A DNA stretch of 64,000 bases from Pararhizobium sp. IMCC3301 (GCF_030758315.1 NZ_CP132336.1:3563001-3627000), one strand, 5' to 3'; shown: positions 17,158-27,129, counted from the stretch's first letter. Made by a program: numbers and translations. Notes: generated by a model not told the origin, from the sequence alone.

Positions 17158-18197
17158 GCGCGGATTTGATCAGCGCTGCCGATCTGCAGGCCTATCTTCT
17201 CAGACTGTTCGATGCTGTTGCCATCAACGATGCGCAAGCCCGCTCGGTGGTAAACAACATGGTCTGGAGCGAATTGGTCGGGCGTGCCAATTTTGGCGTC
17301 ATTCGCATCCCGGTTCATTTGCAGCGCCTCCAGCACGGAGTGTTGAATGCGGTGTGTCATCCGCAATTTACCAGATCGGGCACCGGGTCGGGCCTGCTGG
17401 ATGGTGACAACGGCTTTGGCTATTACGCTGGTGAATTGGCCATGAAACATGCCATTCAACTGGCTCGCGACAACGGCATTGGAATTGTTGGCGTCAGAAA
17501 CAGCAATTTCTTCGGCACGGGAGCCTATTTCGCTAATCAGGCCGCAGAGAGCGGCATGATCTCTCTGGTGACAAGCAATTCCTTCCCCAAGGTGGCCGCC
17601 CATGGCGGCTTGTCAGCCGTATTGGGGACAAATCCGTTTGCTTTTGGCGCGCCGCGCGCAAATGGCGATCATCTGCTGGTCGATTTCGCAACATCATCGC
17701 TGGCCGGGTCCACCGTGCGCGCCTATCTTGCCGAAAAAAAACAACTGCCCGAAGGTCTGGCCATCATGCCCGATGGCACGCCGGCGCGTGATCCGGCGCT
17801 TATCGGCGAGGCCACATTGCTGCCTTTTGGCGGCGCAAAAGGCTACGGGCTGTCTTTGATGGTGGAGATACTGTCCGGCATCCTCACAGGCGCGGGGTTT
17901 TCGCATCAGGTTAAATCCACCTACTCCAACTTTGCCGAAAAAAGTGACAGCGGCCACTGCATGATCGCCATTGATATCGAGAAATTCATGCCGCTGGCAG
18001 ACTTCTTGTCCCGGTTTGAGGCCCTGATCGCGCTGTTGAAGGCCTCCAATCCTGTGGATGAGGTCCTGCTGCCCGGTGAAATCCGCTGGGCCAATTTCCG
18101 CAGGAACAGTGAACGCGGCCTGGAAATACCGCAGCCGGTGAGGGCAGACCTCACCGCCCTGTCGGCCAATTTCCAGGTTCCGGTGCCATGGAAGTAG
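17154..18197 (+). CDS. Ldh/malate-dehydrogenase-family (type 2) oxidoreductase lacking the motif histidines
   Basis: 347 aa, the normal length of the AllD/DpkA/sulfolactate-dehydrogenase family, which uses NAD(P)H to reduce 2-oxo acids or cyclic imines. The nucleotide-binding patterns are kept (LGTNPFAFGAP, GGAKGYGLSLMVEILSG). From memory of the family, the first motif G-x-HSHG-xxR carries a catalytic His; here it reads GRANFGVIR. The second motif SNHFG reads SNFFG. Both histidines are therefore replaced. The start is GTG, overlapping the stop of the ATP-grasp gene (GTGA). It may be an altered reductase/dehydrogenase or a binding protein for the cluster's 2-oxo or imino acid substrate. Confidence 0.83.
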   Translation: MSADLISAADLQAYLLRLFDAVAINDAQARSVVNNMVWSELVGRANFGVIRIPVHLQRLQHGVLNAVCHPQFTRSGTGSGLLDGDNGFGYYAGELAMKHAIQLARDNGIGIVGVRNSNFFGTGAYFANQAAESGMISLVTSNSFPKVAAHGGLSAVLGTNPFAFGAPRANGDHLLVDFATSSLAGSTVRAYLAEKKQLPEGLAIMPDGTPARDPALIGEATLLPFGGAKGYGLSLMVEILSGILTGAGFSHQVKSTYSNFAEKSDSGHCMIAIDIEKFMPLADFLSRFEALIALLKASNPVDEVLLPGEIRWANFRRNSERGLEIPQPVRADLTALSANFQVPVPWK

Positions 18198-18205
18198 AGC
18201 CCGTC

Positions 18206-18316
18206 ATGTCTGGGCAGAACCTCTTGATAATCCGCCTCGCACCGACGCCGCTGACCGGCCTTCGCTTCGGACCTCCTTATGCGGCATTTCAACCTGAAAA
18301 CGCTCTGAGCCGATGA
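18206..18316 (+). CDS. Possible small peptide (36 aa) coupled to the flippase gene
   Basis: An ATG 8 nt after the Ldh-like stop opens 36 codons ending in TGA, which overlaps the ATG of the flippase gene in an ATGA junction. The peptide begins MSGQNLLIIRLAP, is basic and Pro/Leu-rich, and has no known family. TAGAG lies about 6 nt before the start. It could be a leader that couples translation of the flippase, a small functional peptide or substrate of the ligases, or chance. The other genes of the operon are joined by similar overlaps, which favours translation. Confidence 0.35.
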   Translation: MSGQNLLIIRLAPTPLTGLRFGPPYAAFQPENALSR

Positions 18317-19623
18317 TTGAAAAGCTGGTCAAATTTCTGTCCTCCCTGTTTGCCACGTCATTCCTGCTGACGCTGGCACGGCTGGCAGGGGCGGGCACTG
18401 GAATAATCCTGCAGATTCTGATCGCCCGCTATTATGGCGCGGGAGTGCTCGGCACCTATTATCTGGCGCTCAGCCTCGCGGGCATCCTCTCAATATTCAT
18501 GTCGATGGGATATCCATGGATCTTGGCACCGATTGTTGCCGCCAGCGAGATGGAAAAACCGGCCACGGTCCTTTCAGATTTCCTCAAGCTTGTACGCAAA
18601 GATGCTCTGCTCCTGTCGGTGGTGTTCGCAGTTCCCGCAGCGCTGCTGATCTGGCTTTATCCGGGCGCAGCCCTCGACCAACGCTTGGCGCTGCTGATTG
18701 GCGTTGCAACGGCCCCGGTCTATACCGCCATGCGCGTCTGCGGCAGCCTCGCCAATGCCATGAAGTTTTTCCGGCTGGCGAATTTGCCTGAACTGCTGGT
18801 GCGGCCCGTTCTGACACTGGTTTTTGTCGCCGCGGCCATCGCACTGGCGGTGCAGCTCAACGCAGTTTCGATTGTCGCCATCAACTTCTTCATAGCGCTG
18901 GCCCTGACGATCTGGATGGCATTTTTTCTGTCAAGAAATGCCGGGCTTGGCTTTGCGGCGCGCTCCGATGGCGGCCAATTATCAGCCCGTGAAACATCGA
19001 AGTTGAGACGGCTCGCTGTGCCGATGATTTTCTCGACCCTGTTCGTCAATATGTTTGCCGATGTGGATATATTGATGATCGGATTGATCTTGCCGGCCGG
19101 GGAGGCCGGCATTTTCGGCGTTGCCATGAAAATCGCAGCCCTGCTGGTTTTCGCCGTCCAGATAACCCATCAGATTTTATTGCGTGACGCTTCGAACGCC
19201 CATCTTGCTGCCGACCGCCAACAAATGCATCAGATCATGCGAAAGGCAAACCTGTTTACAATTGGCTCCAGCGTGGCATCGTTTGTACTGATGGTTTTGT
19301 TCGGCAGATTTCTGCTCGGCCTTTTTGGCACAGAATTTCAGGCAGCGTATTTTGCTCTGCTCGGATTGATCCTGGCGCAGATCATTCGCGCAGCCGCAGG
19401 TCCGGCCATTCAGATATTGATGATTACAGAAAATCAGCGGACCGGAATCCCGGTCTATATCTGCAGTGGTATCGTGCTGTTGCTCAGCAATCTGCTTCTT
19501 GTGCCGACATACAAATATGAGGGCGCGGCAGCCGCTGTTATCATCACCACACTGTTCTGGTCGCTGTGGCTCAATCATCTGGTCAGGCGGAAAACCGGCT
19601 ATCAGGTGTCGGTTTTCCGCTAA
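18313..19623 (+). CDS. Wzx-like flippase (oligosaccharide/lipid-linked precursor transporter)
   Basis: 436-aa inner-membrane protein of the MOP superfamily, with roughly twelve hydrophobic segments (first at about 13-38, 44-66, 102-120; last near 380-425). The N-terminal pattern LARLAGAGTGIILQILIARYYGAGVLGTYYLALS is that of polysaccharide-unit flippases and distinguishes it from the drug-exporting MATE protein at 41988-43463. Central features include MFADVDILMIG, the usual Asp-containing helix of Wzx proteins. It likely moves the product of the preceding enzymes, possibly lipid-linked, to the periplasm. It ends 8 nt before the convergent oxygenase gene. Confidence 0.85.
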   Translation: MIEKLVKFLSSLFATSFLLTLARLAGAGTGIILQILIARYYGAGVLGTYYLALSLAGILSIFMSMGYPWILAPIVAASEMEKPATVLSDFLKLVRKDALLLSVVFAVPAALLIWLYPGAALDQRLALLIGVATAPVYTAMRVCGSLANAMKFFRLANLPELLVRPVLTLVFVAAAIALAVQLNAVSIVAINFFIALALTIWMAFFLSRNAGLGFAARSDGGQLSARETSKLRRLAVPMIFSTLFVNMFADVDILMIGLILPAGEAGIFGVAMKIAALLVFAVQITHQILLRDASNAHLAADRQQMHQIMRKANLFTIGSSVASFVLMVLFGRFLLGLFGTEFQAAYFALLGLILAQIIRAAAGPAIQILMITENQRTGIPVYICSGIVLLLSNLLLVPTYKYEGAAAAVIITTLFWSLWLNHLVRRKTGYQVSVFR

Positions 19624-19631
19624 CGCAGATG

Positions 19632-20312
19632 TCAGGCGACGGCCATGGAAGTGGCAGCCGGGGTGTAGATGTTTTCACCCAGCGGATCATCGCCCTTGTC
19701 GTTTATCTTGATGTAGAGAACAGATGTTCCGGCCGCTTTGACCCGTTCATGAAATATCGATGAGCCGTTAAACAGGATCAGATCTCCGACAGACTCATTC
19801 AGCAACACTGCCTCGTTGGCGACATAGGCCTGCTGTGAATTGATGTTATCGGACTCGCTGATAAACATGGCTTTGTCGTTCGGATTCTCGGACTGATCGA
19901 GCGTTGGAAAGACCGCAACAGTCGAACCTTTGGAAAGTGCAATCGGGAGCCCGATCGAAATTTGTGACGCGCATCTGTCCTTGTGCGGTGATGGCCAGGG
20001 ATTGGCTTTTTCATCGTAGACCTTCAGATGGCGCTCGGAGATTGTGATCTTGTCCTCATCCATGGACGTCAGACAGGCAATTCCTTTTCGGAACTCAAGA
20101 GCTGTTTCGTCAGACGAGAACCCAAACACGAATTGCCGTTTCTTGCCCTTCACTTGTACCGATTTGTTTTCTTCAGCCGCCAGTGACATGGCCTTTTCGT
20201 TAAAGTCCTTGAGCTCGGCAACGAATGTGTCACTCAGCACATCTTTCAGGTGGACATAGCCATTTGTATGGAGTTCCGCTTTGAACGGGGTCAGATCATA
20301 TTTGAAACACAT
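19632..20312 (-). CDS. Putative Fe(II)/2-oxoglutarate-dependent oxygenase (PhyH-like)
   Basis: 226 aa. The start resembles phytanoyl-CoA-dioxygenase-type enzymes (TNGYVHLKDVLSDTFVAELKDF). An iron-binding HxD is visible as PSPHKDRCASQ, followed by the ISIGLPI strand, and the distal His as LILFNGSSIFHERV. The final basic residue that binds 2-oxoglutarate may be the Lys in VLYIKIND; this is uncertain. AGGAAC lies about 8 nt before the ATG. It is convergent with the flippase gene with only 8 nt between stops, so it probably belongs to the same locus, hydroxylating an amino acid or the finished product, under its own promoter. Confidence 0.65.
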   Translation of the reverse strand: MCFKYDLTPFKAELHTNGYVHLKDVLSDTFVAELKDFNEKAMSLAAEENKSVQVKGKKRQFVFGFSSDETALEFRKGIACLTSMDEDKITISERHLKVYDEKANPWPSPHKDRCASQISIGLPIALSKGSTVAVFPTLDQSENPNDKAMFISESDNINSQQAYVANEAVLLNESVGDLILFNGSSIFHERVKAAGTSVLYIKINDKGDDPLGENIYTPAATSMAVA

Positions 20313-20760
20313 CGGGATCGTTCCTGAAATTGAGCAAAGGCAGTTTTACCAATTTACATAGGCTACGAGGCACCCGGCAAGCAGCATTTAAGTCTTTGGT
20401 TAAGCAGAATGTTTAATGCCGCAAGCGCTGCTGCCTGTCGCGGGAACTGCAACTGCTTCCGCTGCGAAGATTCAAATACCGGCGGCCGGTATTTTCAATA
20501 CGCAGGGCTAAAATTGACGGCATTGGCAGCAAAAGCTTTATTCGGAGACAAAGCGCTGTTAAAAGCCCCAGCATATGGCAACCGGCACGGGTTCGATGAT
20601 CCACATATCCAGACGAACAATACGAATTACAGGCCCGGCCTCCCTTTGAGGCGCGGGCAGGTATGCGCGCGGGGAGCCGGGTTCCGAAAAACACTGCAGC
20701 GAAGAGCAGGCACCGGTCCGGAGCCAGCTCTGACGATTTCTCCTGATTTTAGAGTTGATA
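20313..20760. other. Intergenic region between oxygenase and ileS, no supported gene
   Basis: Must hold the divergent promoters of the oxygenase gene and ileS. A frame at 20409-20768 (+) exists, but its translation is rich in Cys, Arg and Gly without family resemblance, and it runs into ileS. No T-box or other riboswitch fold was recognised by eye. Confidence 0.5.
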
Positions 20761-23700
20761 ATGGCTGACAATCCCAACGCGCCATCGCGCGATTATTCCA
20801 AAACCCTGTTTTTGCCGAAGACAGATTTCCCGATGCGGGCCGGACTGCCCAAGAAGGAACCGCAAATTCTCGCTTTCTGGGACCGCGCCTCATTGCAGGA
20901 CAGAATTCTCGGCAAGACCACGAATGCGCCGCAGCAGGCCGGTGCAACGCCCGGCCAGCGGCCTAAATTTGTGCTGCATGACGGCCCGCCCTATGCCAAT
21001 GGCAATCTGCATATCGGCCATGCCCTCAACAAGGTTCTGAAAGACATCATCTGCCGCTCAAAACAGATGCAGGGATTTCATGCGCCCTATGTTCCAGGTT
21101 GGGATTGCCACGGTCTGCCGATCGAATGGAAAATCGAGGAACAATACCGCGCAAAGGGCAAGGACAAGGACGAGGTTCCGATCAACGAATTTCGCAAGGA
21201 GTGCCGTGACTTCGCCGACTACTGGATCGGTGAGCAATCCGCCGAGTTTCTGCGGCTGGGTGTTCAGGGCGATTTCAAGAACCCTTACAAGACGATGGAT
21301 TTTCATTCCGAGGCGCGCATTGCCGGTGAATTGATGAAATTTGCCACCACCGGTCAGCTTTACCGTGGTTCCAAACCGGTGATGTGGTCGGTGGTCGAGC
21401 GCACCGCGCTGGCCGAGGCCGAGGTTGAATATCACGTCTATGAAAGTGATACGGTCTGGGTCAAGTTTCCCGTTGTCAAAGGACCTGAAGCTCTGCTTGG
21501 AGCTTCGGTCGTAATCTGGACCACGACGCCCTGGACGATGCCCGGCAACCGCTGTGTGTGTTATTCGGACAGCGTTGCCTACGGGCTTTATGAAGTCGTG
21601 GAAGCAGAGCAGGATTTCGGCCCGCAGCCGGGTGAAAAATATATCTTCGCCGACGCGCTGGCAGCAGAAAGCGCGGCCAAGGCAAAGGTCACATTGTCGC
21701 GTCTGGACGCTGTCTCTGCCGACGATTTGAAAGGCATCATCCTGCACCATCCGTTGCGCGGGCTCGGGGTCGATGGATATCAGTTCCTGGTGCCGATGCT
21801 GCAGGGCGATCACGTCACCGCAGAGGCAGGCACCGGCTTTGTCCATACCGCGCCCGGTCATGGCCGCGATGACTTTGAGAACTGGGTGGCGAAACGCCGC
21901 GAAGTCGCGGCGCTTGGCATTGATACCGCGATTCCCTTCACCGTCGATGATGCCGGATTTTTCACCGCCGATGCACCGGGGTTCGGCCCCGATGCTGAGG
22001 GCGGTGCTGCCCGTATCATCGATGACAAGGGCAAGAAAGGCGACGCCAATCAGCGCGTTATCACTGCCCTGATCGGCCAGAACAATCTGTTCGCGCGGGG
22101 CCGCCTGAAGCATGATTATCCACATTCATGGCGCTCCAAAAAGCCGGTGATCTTCCGCAACACACCGCAATGGTTTGTCTACATGGATGAGGACATAGAA
22201 GGGCAGGCGGGCGATACTTTGCGCGCCCGCGCTCTGGCCGCCATTGATGCCACAAGGTTTTATCCGCAAGCTGGACAGAAGCGGTTGCGGGCGATGATTG
22301 AAAACCGTCCCGACTGGGTTTTATCGCGCCAGCGCGCCTGGGGTGTTCCCATCGCGGTGTTCGTTGATGAGGAGGGAAATCTGCTGAATGATGATGCGGT
22401 CAACCAGCGCATCCTCGATGCGTTTGAAGCCGAAGGTGCGGATGCCTGGTTTGAAGAGGGTGCCAAAGAACGCTTTCTCGGCAATGATCACGATCCGGCC
22501 AAGTGGCAGCCGGTTAGCGATATTCTCGATGTCTGGTTCGACAGCGGCTCGACCCATTCCTATGTGCTGGAAGACCGTCCGGAATTGAAATGGCCTGCCG
22601 ATCTCTATTTGGAAGGCTCCGATCAGCATCGGGGATGGTTCCATTCATCGCTGCTGGAAAGCTGCGGCACGCGCGGCCGCGCACCTTATGAAGCAGTGCT
22701 GACCCATGGCTTCACGATGGACCAGGACGGCCGCAAAATGTCCAAATCTCTTGGCAACACGGTGGTGCCGCAGGACATCATCAAGCAGTACGGTGCCGAT
22801 ATTCTGCGCCTCTGGGTGGCGTCGGTCGACTATTCCGAAGATCAGCGGCTCGGACCTGAAATTATCAAGACCAATGTGGAAGCCTACCGCAAGCTGCGCA
22901 ACACCATCCGCTGGATGCTCGGGGCGCTCAGTCATTTTGACCCGCAGACAGACCGCATCGAGCCGTCTGCGATGCCGGAGCTGGAGCGCTATATGCTGCA
23001 TCAGTTGCGCAATCTGGAGCAGACCGTCAATGACGGCTATGACGCCTATGATTTCAAAAAAGTGTTCAGCGCCTTGTCGCGTTTCATGAATCTAGATTTG
23101 TCCGCGTTTTATTTCGATGTGCGCAAGGACACGCTGTATTGCGACCCGATGTCCAGTGCCACCCGCAAGGCGGCGCTTACGGTGATCGATCAGATTTTTG
23201 ACAATCTGGTGCGCTGGCTTGCGCCGATCATCCCCTTTACTTGTGAAGAATCCTGGCTTTACCGCCAGAACCGGCTGGACGTGCTGGAAGATGACCGGGA
23301 GGAGCTGGATACCATACCGCCTTCAGTGCATCTGCAGGATTTCAATCCCCTGCCGCAAGCCTGGCAGGATGATGAACTGGCCGAAAAATGGCGTCGAATT
23401 CGCGCGGTTCGGATGGTTGTCACCGGCGCGCTTGAAATCGAGCGCCGCGAAAAACGCATTGGCTCTTCGCTGGAAGCCGCACCGCGCGTCTATCTGGACG
23501 ATGAGGCATATCAGGGCGTTGCGCAGCAGTCCGATTTTGCCGATATCTGCATCACCAGCGGAATTGACATGGAACCGGGCCCCGGTCCCGCTGCTGCCTT
23601 CCGACTTGGCGAAGTGCCCGGCGTTGCAGTGGAATTTGCCCGCGCCGAGGGGCAGAAATGTGCCCGGTCGTGGAAATTCTCCACCCGGATTGGCGAGGAT

Positions 23701-23778
23701 GCGGATTATCCCGATGTCACGCCGCGCGACGCACAGGCCTTGCGTGAACTGGCTGATGCCGGCCTTCTGGAGCAATAG
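20761..23778 (+). CDS. ileS: Isoleucyl-tRNA synthetase
   Basis: Charges tRNA-Ile with isoleucine; class I enzyme, 1005 aa. The HIGH motif is in [18 protein letters not shown], the CP1 editing domain carries [14 protein letters not shown], and KMSKS is in [11 protein letters not shown]. The C-terminal zinc knuckle of the E. coli enzyme is degenerate: only GQKCARSWK remains and the later Cys pair is absent, which I recall as usual in Rhizobiales. The start ATG at 20761 is used; a TTG two codons earlier is also in frame. Followed by lspA. Confidence 0.97.
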   Translation: MADNPNAPSRDYSKTLFLPKTDFPMRAGLPKKEPQILAFWDRASLQDRILGKTTNAPQQAGATPGQRPKFVLHDGPPYANGNLHIGHALNKVLKDIICRSKQMQGFHAPYVPGWDCHGLPIEWKIEEQYRAKGKDKDEVPINEFRKECRDFADYWIGEQSAEFLRLGVQGDFKNPYKTMDFHSEARIAGELMKFATTGQLYRGSKPVMWSVVERTALAEAEVEYHVYESDTVWVKFPVVKGPEALLGASVVIWTTTPWTMPGNRCVCYSDSVAYGLYEVVEAEQDFGPQPGEKYIFADALAAESAAKAKVTLSRLDAVSADDLKGIILHHPLRGLGVDGYQFLVPMLQGDHVTAEAGTGFVHTAPGHGRDDFENWVAKRREVAALGIDTAIPFTVDDAGFFTADAPGFGPDAEGGAARIIDDKGKKGDANQRVITALIGQNNLFARGRLKHDYPHSWRSKKPVIFRNTPQWFVYMDEDIEGQAGDTLRARALAAIDATRFYPQAGQKRLRAMIENRPDWVLSRQRAWGVPIAVFVDEEGNLLNDDAVNQRILDAFEAEGADAWFEEGAKERFLGNDHDPAKWQPVSDILDVWFDSGSTHSYVLEDRPELKWPADLYLEGSDQHRGWFHSSLLESCGTRGRAPYEAVLTHGFTMDQDGRKMSKSLGNTVVPQDIIKQYGADILRLWVASVDYSEDQRLGPEIIKTNVEAYRKLRNTIRWMLGALSHFDPQTDRIEPSAMPELERYMLHQLRNLEQTVNDGYDAYDFKKVFSALSRFMNLDLSAFYFDVRKDTLYCDPMSSATRKAALTVIDQIFDNLVRWLAPIIPFTCEESWLYRQNRLDVLEDDREELDTIPPSVHLQDFNPLPQAWQDDELAEKWRRIRAVRMVVTGALEIERREKRIGSSLEAAPRVYLDDEAYQGVAQQSDFADICITSGIDMEPGPGPAAAFRLGEVPGVAVEFARAEGQKCARSWKFSTRIGEDADYPDVTPRDAQALRELADAGLLEQ

Positions 23779-23817
23779 TCAGCTTTGGAACAACAGATAG
23801 ATGTGGAGCGCCAGCCA

Positions 23818-24339
23818 ATGACTGCCGGACAGAAATGGCCCCTTTGGAGCTCCAGCGCAGCCTTCATGCTGCGCTGGTCACTTGTGCTACTGGTGTTGGA
23901 TCAGGCAACCAAATTGTGGATCCTGTACGGGCTTCAATTGCAGGAAGGCGAGCGGATTGCAGTCACGCCATTTTTTGACCTGCTGCTGGTCTGGAATCGG
24001 GGTATCAGTTACGGCCTGTTGCAGCAACAAAGTGACATTGGCCGCTGGTTGCTGGTTATTGTCGGCATTGTTGCCTGCATTGCGCTTTGGATCTGGGCAA
24101 ACCGGGTTGAGACGCGCAGCTTCGTGCTGGGCGCCACGCTTGTCATCGGCGGGGGAATTGGCAACACAATCGACCGCGTCGTCTATGGTGCGGTGGCGGA
24201 TTTTGTTTCGCTGCACGCTTTTGATTTTTATTGGTATATCTTCAACATTGCTGACGTCGCAATCGTTGCAGGTTTCGTCGTGCTCCTGTATGAGATGATC
24301 TGGCCGGGGCAGCCTGCTCACAAACAGGATATGTCTTAA
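23818..24339 (+). CDS. lspA: Lipoprotein signal peptidase (signal peptidase II)
   Basis: Inner-membrane aspartyl protease that removes signal peptides from prolipoproteins. 173 aa with four hydrophobic segments. The two catalytic Asp lie in NTIDRVVYG and FNIADVAI; VLDQATKLW and FFDLLLVWNRGISYG are the other family signatures. The ATG at 23818 has GGAG about 9 nt upstream and is preferred to an in-frame TTG at 23785. It is 39 nt after ileS. A DUF3035 lipoprotein, a likely client, follows. Confidence 0.95.
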   Translation: MTAGQKWPLWSSSAAFMLRWSLVLLVLDQATKLWILYGLQLQEGERIAVTPFFDLLLVWNRGISYGLLQQQSDIGRWLLVIVGIVACIALWIWANRVETRSFVLGATLVIGGGIGNTIDRVVYGAVADFVSLHAFDFYWYIFNIADVAIVAGFVVLLYEMIWPGQPAHKQDMS

Positions 24340-24374
24340 TTGCGCCATCTTGGTTGCACAAAAGCAGCGGAGAG

Positions 24375-24404
24375 TTGAAGTTTATTTAAGGATTTCTGTA
24401 GAAT
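24375..24404 (+). promoter_or_regulatory. Possible promoter for the DUF3035 lipoprotein gene
   Basis: TTGAAG (24375-24380) and TAGAAT (24399-24404) are 18 nt apart in an AT-rich stretch between lspA and the lipoprotein gene. Each is one to two changes from consensus. Read by eye only. Confidence 0.35.
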
Positions 24405-24447
24405 ACAGGAGTTCAAAATTTCATTACGAGTTGAAACGGGTGTTGCA

Positions 24448-25068
24448 TTGATCGTCGTTAAGTCCTTCAAGAATGCCGCCAGGGCAATGAGCGCTTTCGG
24501 CCTGATGGCCTCAGTTCTGGCGTTGTCGGGCTGCGGTTCGCCGACCTACGGTACCGGGCGGGCACCTGAAATGGCAATGATTGAGGAGCTGACGGGCAAT
24601 CTGACCGGCTCCAAAAAGAAAAAAGATCCGATCGAATATAAGGCGCGCTCTGAGCTGGTTTTGCCACCAGATACGCAATTGCCGCCGCCGGAACAAAAAA
24701 CTGCCCTGGCGCAATCCGCCGCATGGCCCGATGATCCGGACCGCAAAAGAGCGGTGAATACCTCCGGCGAAATACCGGAAGAGTTTCGCCGCGGAAGACT
24801 TGCCCATGGCGCGTCGCAGCCGGACCCGAATGTCAGCCCGATTGATGTCACCGAAATGAACACGGCGCAACGGCTTGAAGCGCAACGCAAATTTCGCGAG
24901 CAGCGTGCCGCTATGAGCTCGGGCGATCCGACCAAACGCAAATATCTGACCGATCCGCCGGTGGATTACCGGACGCCATCGCCTGATGCGCCGCAGCCGG
25001 ACAGCTTTGAGGAAAATACGGAACCTCGGACGCTGTTTGGATCGCTGTGGAAACGCTTCCGCAACTGA
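24448..25068 (+). CDS. DUF3035-type lipoprotein
   Basis: 206 aa, probable lipoprotein: a basic start (VVKSFKNAARA), a hydrophobic stretch and a lipobox LSGC at about residues 26-29, after which the chain is hydrophilic, Pro/Lys/Arg-rich and probably largely unfolded. Family assignment to the alphaproteobacterial DUF3035 group rests on composition and on its position after lspA. The start used is TTG. An internal ATG at 24487 would remove all basic residues from the signal and is therefore less likely. Function unknown; sorted to the outer or inner membrane. Confidence 0.75.
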   Translation: MIVVKSFKNAARAMSAFGLMASVLALSGCGSPTYGTGRAPEMAMIEELTGNLTGSKKKKDPIEYKARSELVLPPDTQLPPPEQKTALAQSAAWPDDPDRKRAVNTSGEIPEEFRRGRLAHGASQPDPNVSPIDVTEMNTAQRLEAQRKFREQRAAMSSGDPTKRKYLTDPPVDYRTPSPDAPQPDSFEENTEPRTLFGSLWKRFRN

Positions 25069-25205
25069 TCGCCTCAATTTCTCTATAATAGGGTGACCGA
25101 ATCACCGGAATGCATTTGCACCGGACTGCATTTGAATGCGCTCCGGGGTGCAACCCATGGCCGTCCGGGTTGCTGCCCCTTGGCCCATCGTGCTGGGAGC
25201 CTTTC

Positions 25206-27050
25206 ATGACCATCCGGCATCTATCGGAAGGAACCATCAACCGTATCGCCGCCGGCGAGGTGGTGGAGCGCCCTGCCAGTGTCGTCAAGGAACTGGTCGA
25301 AAACGCTATCGATGCGCAGGCGACCCGTGTTGATATCGTCACCGCTTCCGGTGGCAAAACCATGATGCGCGTCAGCGATAATGGTGTTGGCATGACTGCT
25401 GCAGACCTTGCTCTGGCGGTCGAACGTCATTGCACCAGCAAGCTCAATGAGAATGATCTGTTCGACATTCAAAGCTTGGGGTTTCGCGGCGAAGCTCTGC
25501 CGTCCATTGGATCGGTCGCCGAATTATCCATCAAGAGCCGCCAGCAGGATGAGGACACCGGCTGGCAGATTACCATTGATGGCGGCCGCAAATCTGCGGC
25601 CACACCCGCAGCTCTGAACGTCGGTACCCAGGTTGAAGTCTGCAATCTTTTCTTCACCACGCCCGCAAGGCTGAAATTTCTCAAAAGTGACCGCGCCGAA
25701 ACTGCAGCCATAACCGATGTCGTCAAGCGGCTTGCCCTGGCGCATCCGCAGGTGCGGTTTTCGCTGAACGGCTCTGATCGTACGGCGCTGGATTACGGCT
25801 CTGCAACCGGCGATGACGCTTTGCTGGCGCGCATAACCCAGGTGATGGGCAAGGAGTTCCGCGACAATGCCGTGCCCATTGATGCTGTGCGCGAGGGCGT
25901 CCGGCTGACCGGTTTTGCAGCGCTGCCAACCTACAACCGCGCCAACACCTTGCAGCAATTCTTCTTCGTCAACGGACGGCCTGTCAGAGACCGGCAATTG
26001 CACGGCGCGCTGCGCGGTGCCTATGCCGATTTCCAGTCGAAACACCGTCATCCAGTCGCCGTGCTGTTTGTCGATCTTGATCCGCATCTGGTCGATGTGA
26101 ACGTCCACCCCGCCAAAGCCGATGTCAGATTTCGTGACGCTGCGCTGGTGCGCGGCCTGATTGTCGGTGCAATCCGTGAAGCCATGGCCGGGACAGGCCA
26201 CCGCTCGGCCACCACAGGGGGAACGGAAGCACTGGCACTGCTGGCGCGCCGTCCCCTGGCGAGGGCTGCCACGGCACCGCCGGCCGACTGGCGCCAGTCC
26301 GCTTTCAGACCCGAGCCGGATCTCGCCGCGCCGCCGCACACCGGCATGTCAGAACCGCAGCAGACACCTTATCAGCCGTCCTCCGGCAGCAGCAGCTTTG
26401 CAGCCTTCAGAAATCCGTCAGCTGACACCAGAGCGATGCAGGTGCCGGCGAGCGATCTGGCCGAAACCGATCTTCCTCTTGGTGTTGCGCGCGCCCAAAT
26501 TCATGAAAATTATATCGTCGCGCAAACCCGGGACGGTCTGGTCATTGTCGATCAGCATGCCGCCCATGAGCGGCTTGTCTATGAACGGCTCAAGGCCGCG
26601 CTGGCGAGCAAAAATGTGGCCACTCAGATGCTGTTGATCCCGGATATCGTTGATCTGCCGGAGGAAGACGTCGACCGGCTGGAAGCGCGCTCCGGGGAAC
26701 TTGCGGATCTGGGTCTGCATCTGGAACGCTTCGGTCCCGGCGCGATCTGCGTTCGCGAGACACCGGCCCTGCTGGGCGACACGGATATAACGGGTCTGGT
26801 GCGCGATATCGCTGATGATCTGGCCGATCTGGATGCCTCCACACGGCTGGCTGAGCGGCTGGATTACGTCGCTGCCACCATGGCCTGTCACGGCTCTGTG
26901 CGCTCTGGGCGGCGGCTCAGAGCCGAGGAAATGAATGCCTTGCTGCGGGATATGGAAGCCACACCCAATTCCGGCCAGTGCAATCATGGCCGCCCCACCT
27001 ATGTCGAGTTGAAACTCGCCGATATCGAGAAACTATTCGGCCGCCGCTGA
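25206..27050 (+). CDS. mutL: DNA mismatch repair protein MutL
   Basis: Couples MutS mismatch recognition to strand removal. 614 aa. The GHKL ATPase is N-terminal: [45 protein letters not shown], then [11 protein letters not shown] in the transducer domain. A variable Pro/Ala-rich linker (about 335-425) leads to the C-terminal dimerisation domain with [18 protein letters not shown]. The last part includes [10 protein letters not shown] and GRPT near the C-terminus, as in MutL proteins with endonuclease-type C-termini. GGGAG lies 7 nt before the ATG at 25206; the frame is open for 96 nt further upstream without family similarity. Confidence 0.96.
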   Translation: MTIRHLSEGTINRIAAGEVVERPASVVKELVENAIDAQATRVDIVTASGGKTMMRVSDNGVGMTAADLALAVERHCTSKLNENDLFDIQSLGFRGEALPSIGSVAELSIKSRQQDEDTGWQITIDGGRKSAATPAALNVGTQVEVCNLFFTTPARLKFLKSDRAETAAITDVVKRLALAHPQVRFSLNGSDRTALDYGSATGDDALLARITQVMGKEFRDNAVPIDAVREGVRLTGFAALPTYNRANTLQQFFFVNGRPVRDRQLHGALRGAYADFQSKHRHPVAVLFVDLDPHLVDVNVHPAKADVRFRDAALVRGLIVGAIREAMAGTGHRSATTGGTEALALLARRPLARAATAPPADWRQSAFRPEPDLAAPPHTGMSEPQQTPYQPSSGSSSFAAFRNPSADTRAMQVPASDLAETDLPLGVARAQIHENYIVAQTRDGLVIVDQHAAHERLVYERLKAALASKNVATQMLLIPDIVDLPEEDVDRLEARSGELADLGLHLERFGPGAICVRETPALLGDTDITGLVRDIADDLADLDASTRLAERLDYVAATMACHGSVRSGRRLRAEEMNALLRDMEATPNSGQCNHGRPTYVELKLADIEKLFGRR

Positions 27051-27129
27051 TCGAAGGACTTCTGTCTGTCGAGGCCTTGCGTTCCGGCCATAGCTTCCGC
27101 TACACCGGGACAGCAATTGGAGAGCAGAT

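Noticed and set aside
20409-20768. Possible 119-aa gene upstream of ileS
   Set aside because: Cys/Arg/Gly-rich translation, runs into the ileS start, no ribosome binding site; more likely promoter region.
21058-22125. 355-aa open frame on the minus strand
   Set aside because: Antisense to ileS, which has all synthetase motifs in the other frame.
24487-25068. Shorter start for the DUF3035 lipoprotein
   Set aside because: Would remove the basic residues needed at the start of the signal peptide.
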